Shown: in pieces, positions 61,299 to 64,000 of the stretch
Layout of the letters: each line of letters opens with the position of its first letter
Numbering within the stretch: position 1 is the first letter of the stretch
Assembly (NCBI RefSeq): GCF_037137055.1
Contig: NZ_JBBBNY010000001.1
Span: 248,001 to 312,000, forward strand
Origin: Frateuria_A yonginensis
Lineage (GTDB): Bacteria > Pseudomonadota > Gammaproteobacteria > Xanthomonadales > Rhodanobacteraceae
Reading direction: 5' to 3'
Length of the DNA stretch: 64,000 nt
The notes under the pieces: model-generated
What the model was told of the DNA's origin: nothing
The model's input: the letters and a program-made list of their open reading frames with translations, nothing else
Database searches by the model: none
Position numbers and translations under genes: made by a program

Positions 61299-63009
61299 CC
61301 GGCCCCTTCCCTCCGAAGCCTTCCGGCGCCCCTTGCGAGTCGGGCGGCGTCTGCCGTCCCCGGCCACGGCTCCGGCGCTGCCGGAAGAACACGCTCCTCC
61401 CGGACGGTCTCGCGGGGCGGGTCGAAGCCACGGGCGCGTGGCTGCTTCGAATCGCGCGGAGCGCCCGGGCAGAATGGGCGCCCCCGCAAGCGAAGGACGG
61501 CCGATGACGCTACCTCCCGGCCTCATGCTGGCCTGCCTGCTCGGCGTCCGCTTTCTCGCGCAGTGGCTGGCATGGCGGGTGAAGCTGCCGGCGATCCTGT
61601 TCCTGCTGCTGGCCGGCATCCTGCTCGGCCCGGTCACGGGCGTGTTCCAGCCCGATGCCCTGCTGGGTCACCTGCTGTTCCCGCTGGTCTCGCTGGCGGG
61701 CGCTGATCCTGTTCGACGGCAGCATGACGCTGCGCTTCCACGAGCTGCCGGGCATCGGCCGGGCGGTGCGCGGCTTGGTCACCTATGGCGCGATCGGTGC
61801 GGTGCTGCTGCTGGCGCTCGCCGTGCACCTGGGGGCGGGCCTGGCGTGGCCGACCGCGCTGCTGTTCGGCGCGCTCACCTGCGTGACCGGGCCCACGGTG
61901 ATCGCGCCGATGCTGCGTAGCGGTCACCCACGAATCGGGCCTGCTCGCCATCACCCTGATGGGCATCGCGCTGGGCAACATCCGCGGCATGCACATCGAC
62001 GACATCCTCGACTTCAAGGAAAACCTCACCACGCTGCTGGTCTCCAGCCTGTTCGTGCTGCTGGCGGCGCGGTTGCGCTGGCCGCTGCCGGATGGCCTGC
62101 TGCGGGCCGGCCTGGCGGTGTTCCTGATCGCGCAGTTCGTCGTGCGCCCGCTCACCGTGGCGCTGGCCACCGTCGGCAGTTCGTTGAGCTGGCGCGTGCG
62201 CACCCTGATCGCGTGGGTGGCACCCCGCGGCATCGTGGCCACCTCGGTGTCGGCGCTGTTCGCACTGCGCCTGCAGGAGCTGGGCGTGGCCGGCGCCGAG
62301 GCGATGGTGCCGCTGGTGTTCATCCTGATCATCGGTACCGTGGTGCTGCAGAGCGCGACCGCACGCCCGCTCGCCCGCCGGCTGGGCGTGGCCGAGCCGG
62401 AGCCGCGCGGCGTGCTGATCTACGGTTCCGACGCTGTCGCCCGGGCGGTGGGCAGGGCACTGGCCGATGCCGGTTTTCGCGTGATGCTGGCGGACGATTC
62501 CTGGGACGGCATCCGCCACGCGCGCATGGAGGGGCCCGCCACATTCTTCGGCAACCCGGCCTCGCCGCACGCGGAGCGTCACCTCGACCTCACCGGCCTG
62601 GGCCGGCTGCTGGCCATGTCCACGCGTCGCGAGCGCAACTCGCTGGCCTGCGTGCACTACCGGCGCGAGTTCGGTCGCGAGAAGGTCTGCCGCCAGCGCA
62701 ACCTCGCGCCGCACGAGGCCACCGACCGGGCGGCGTTCGCCGGCAAGCTGCTGGCGCCGCCGCTGTTCGGCGACACGATGACGCACGCCCGCTTCGCCGA
62801 GCTGCTGGCCGCCGGCTGGCAGGTCCGCGCGACCCGCCTCACCCCGGCGTTCGGCTGGAGGGATCTCGATGCGCGCTACGGCGGGCAGGCGGTGCTGCTG
62901 TTCGCGATCGACGAGAAAGGCAGCCTGCACGTGGCGTCCACCAAGCGTTCCCTGGATCCTAGGCCCGGCTGGCTGGCGATCGCGTTGGCGCCACCCAGCG
63001 CGGCCGGGT

Positions 63010-64000
<991 letters not shown>

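Overview
The window is G+C-rich chromosomal DNA from a gammaproteobacterium of the Xanthomonadales (Lysobacterales), most like Rhodanobacteraceae (Rhodanobacter, Dyella, Luteibacter, Frateuria and relatives). This is inferred from protein content and gene order: a xanthomonadin/aryl-polyene pigment locus with a XanB2-type chorismatase, the def-fmt-rsmB / LysM-dprA-topA-tsaC block, a zinc-finger-less TopA with a lysine/alanine tail, and GTAG-headed REP-like palindromes.

Layout. 1-1.5 kb: the 3' part of an Eco57I-type DNA methylase of lower G+C, lying against the 3' end of a tRNA(CAT) gene; it looks like the edge of an island. 1.6-4.3 kb: tRNA, rpoD, dtd. 4.4-12.4 kb: envelope glycan genes (LpxL-like acyltransferase, two GT39 transferases, a CDP-glycerol-type transferase, a WaaE-like GT2, an O-antigen ligase). 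12.4-15.2 kb: rsmB, fmt, def. 15.4-21 kb: LysM protein, dprA, topA, tsaC. 21-26.4 kb: an AMP-ligase like those of aryl polyene synthesis, purD, a small membrane protein and an MFS-acyltransferase fusion. 26.5-31.5 kb: minus-strand housekeeping genes (DUF6776, bactofilin, erpA, nudC, ampE; bfd, bfr; rppH). 31.6-32.7 kb: tRNA-Met, queD, a phasin. 32.8-40.3 kb: the complete atpIBEFHAGDC operon, with a hairpin in each of its four longest spacers. 40.5-43.6 kb: a lipoprotein, a DUF748 protein, glmU. 43.7-54.1 kb: the pigment cluster. 54.2-58.6 kb: a YdcF-like protein, a decayed gene, hemF, a secreted 18-residue-repeat protein, gpmA and a membrane protein. 58.6-64 kb: glnK/glnB, ubiK, comM, a disrupted Na+/H+ antiporter and the aceA fragment.

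How the parts fit. The pigment locus has chorismatase, ACP, ketosynthase plus chain-length factor, ketoreductase, two hot-dog dehydratases, acyltransferase, glycosyltransferase, LolA-like carrier and MMPL exporter. It has no starter-activating ligase, and the AMP-ligase 22 kb away is the natural candidate. XanB2-type enzymes also supply 4-hydroxybenzoate for ubiquinone.

No wholly new defence or mobile system is visible. The points most worth a second look are the tRNA/island boundary, the hairpins inside the atp operon, the GTAG palindromes that contain stop codons, a predicted leaderless Fur-controlled bfd transcript, the 18-residue-repeat secreted protein, the split pigment pathway, and a strong promoter with a 12-bp palindrome in front of a broken antiporter gene.
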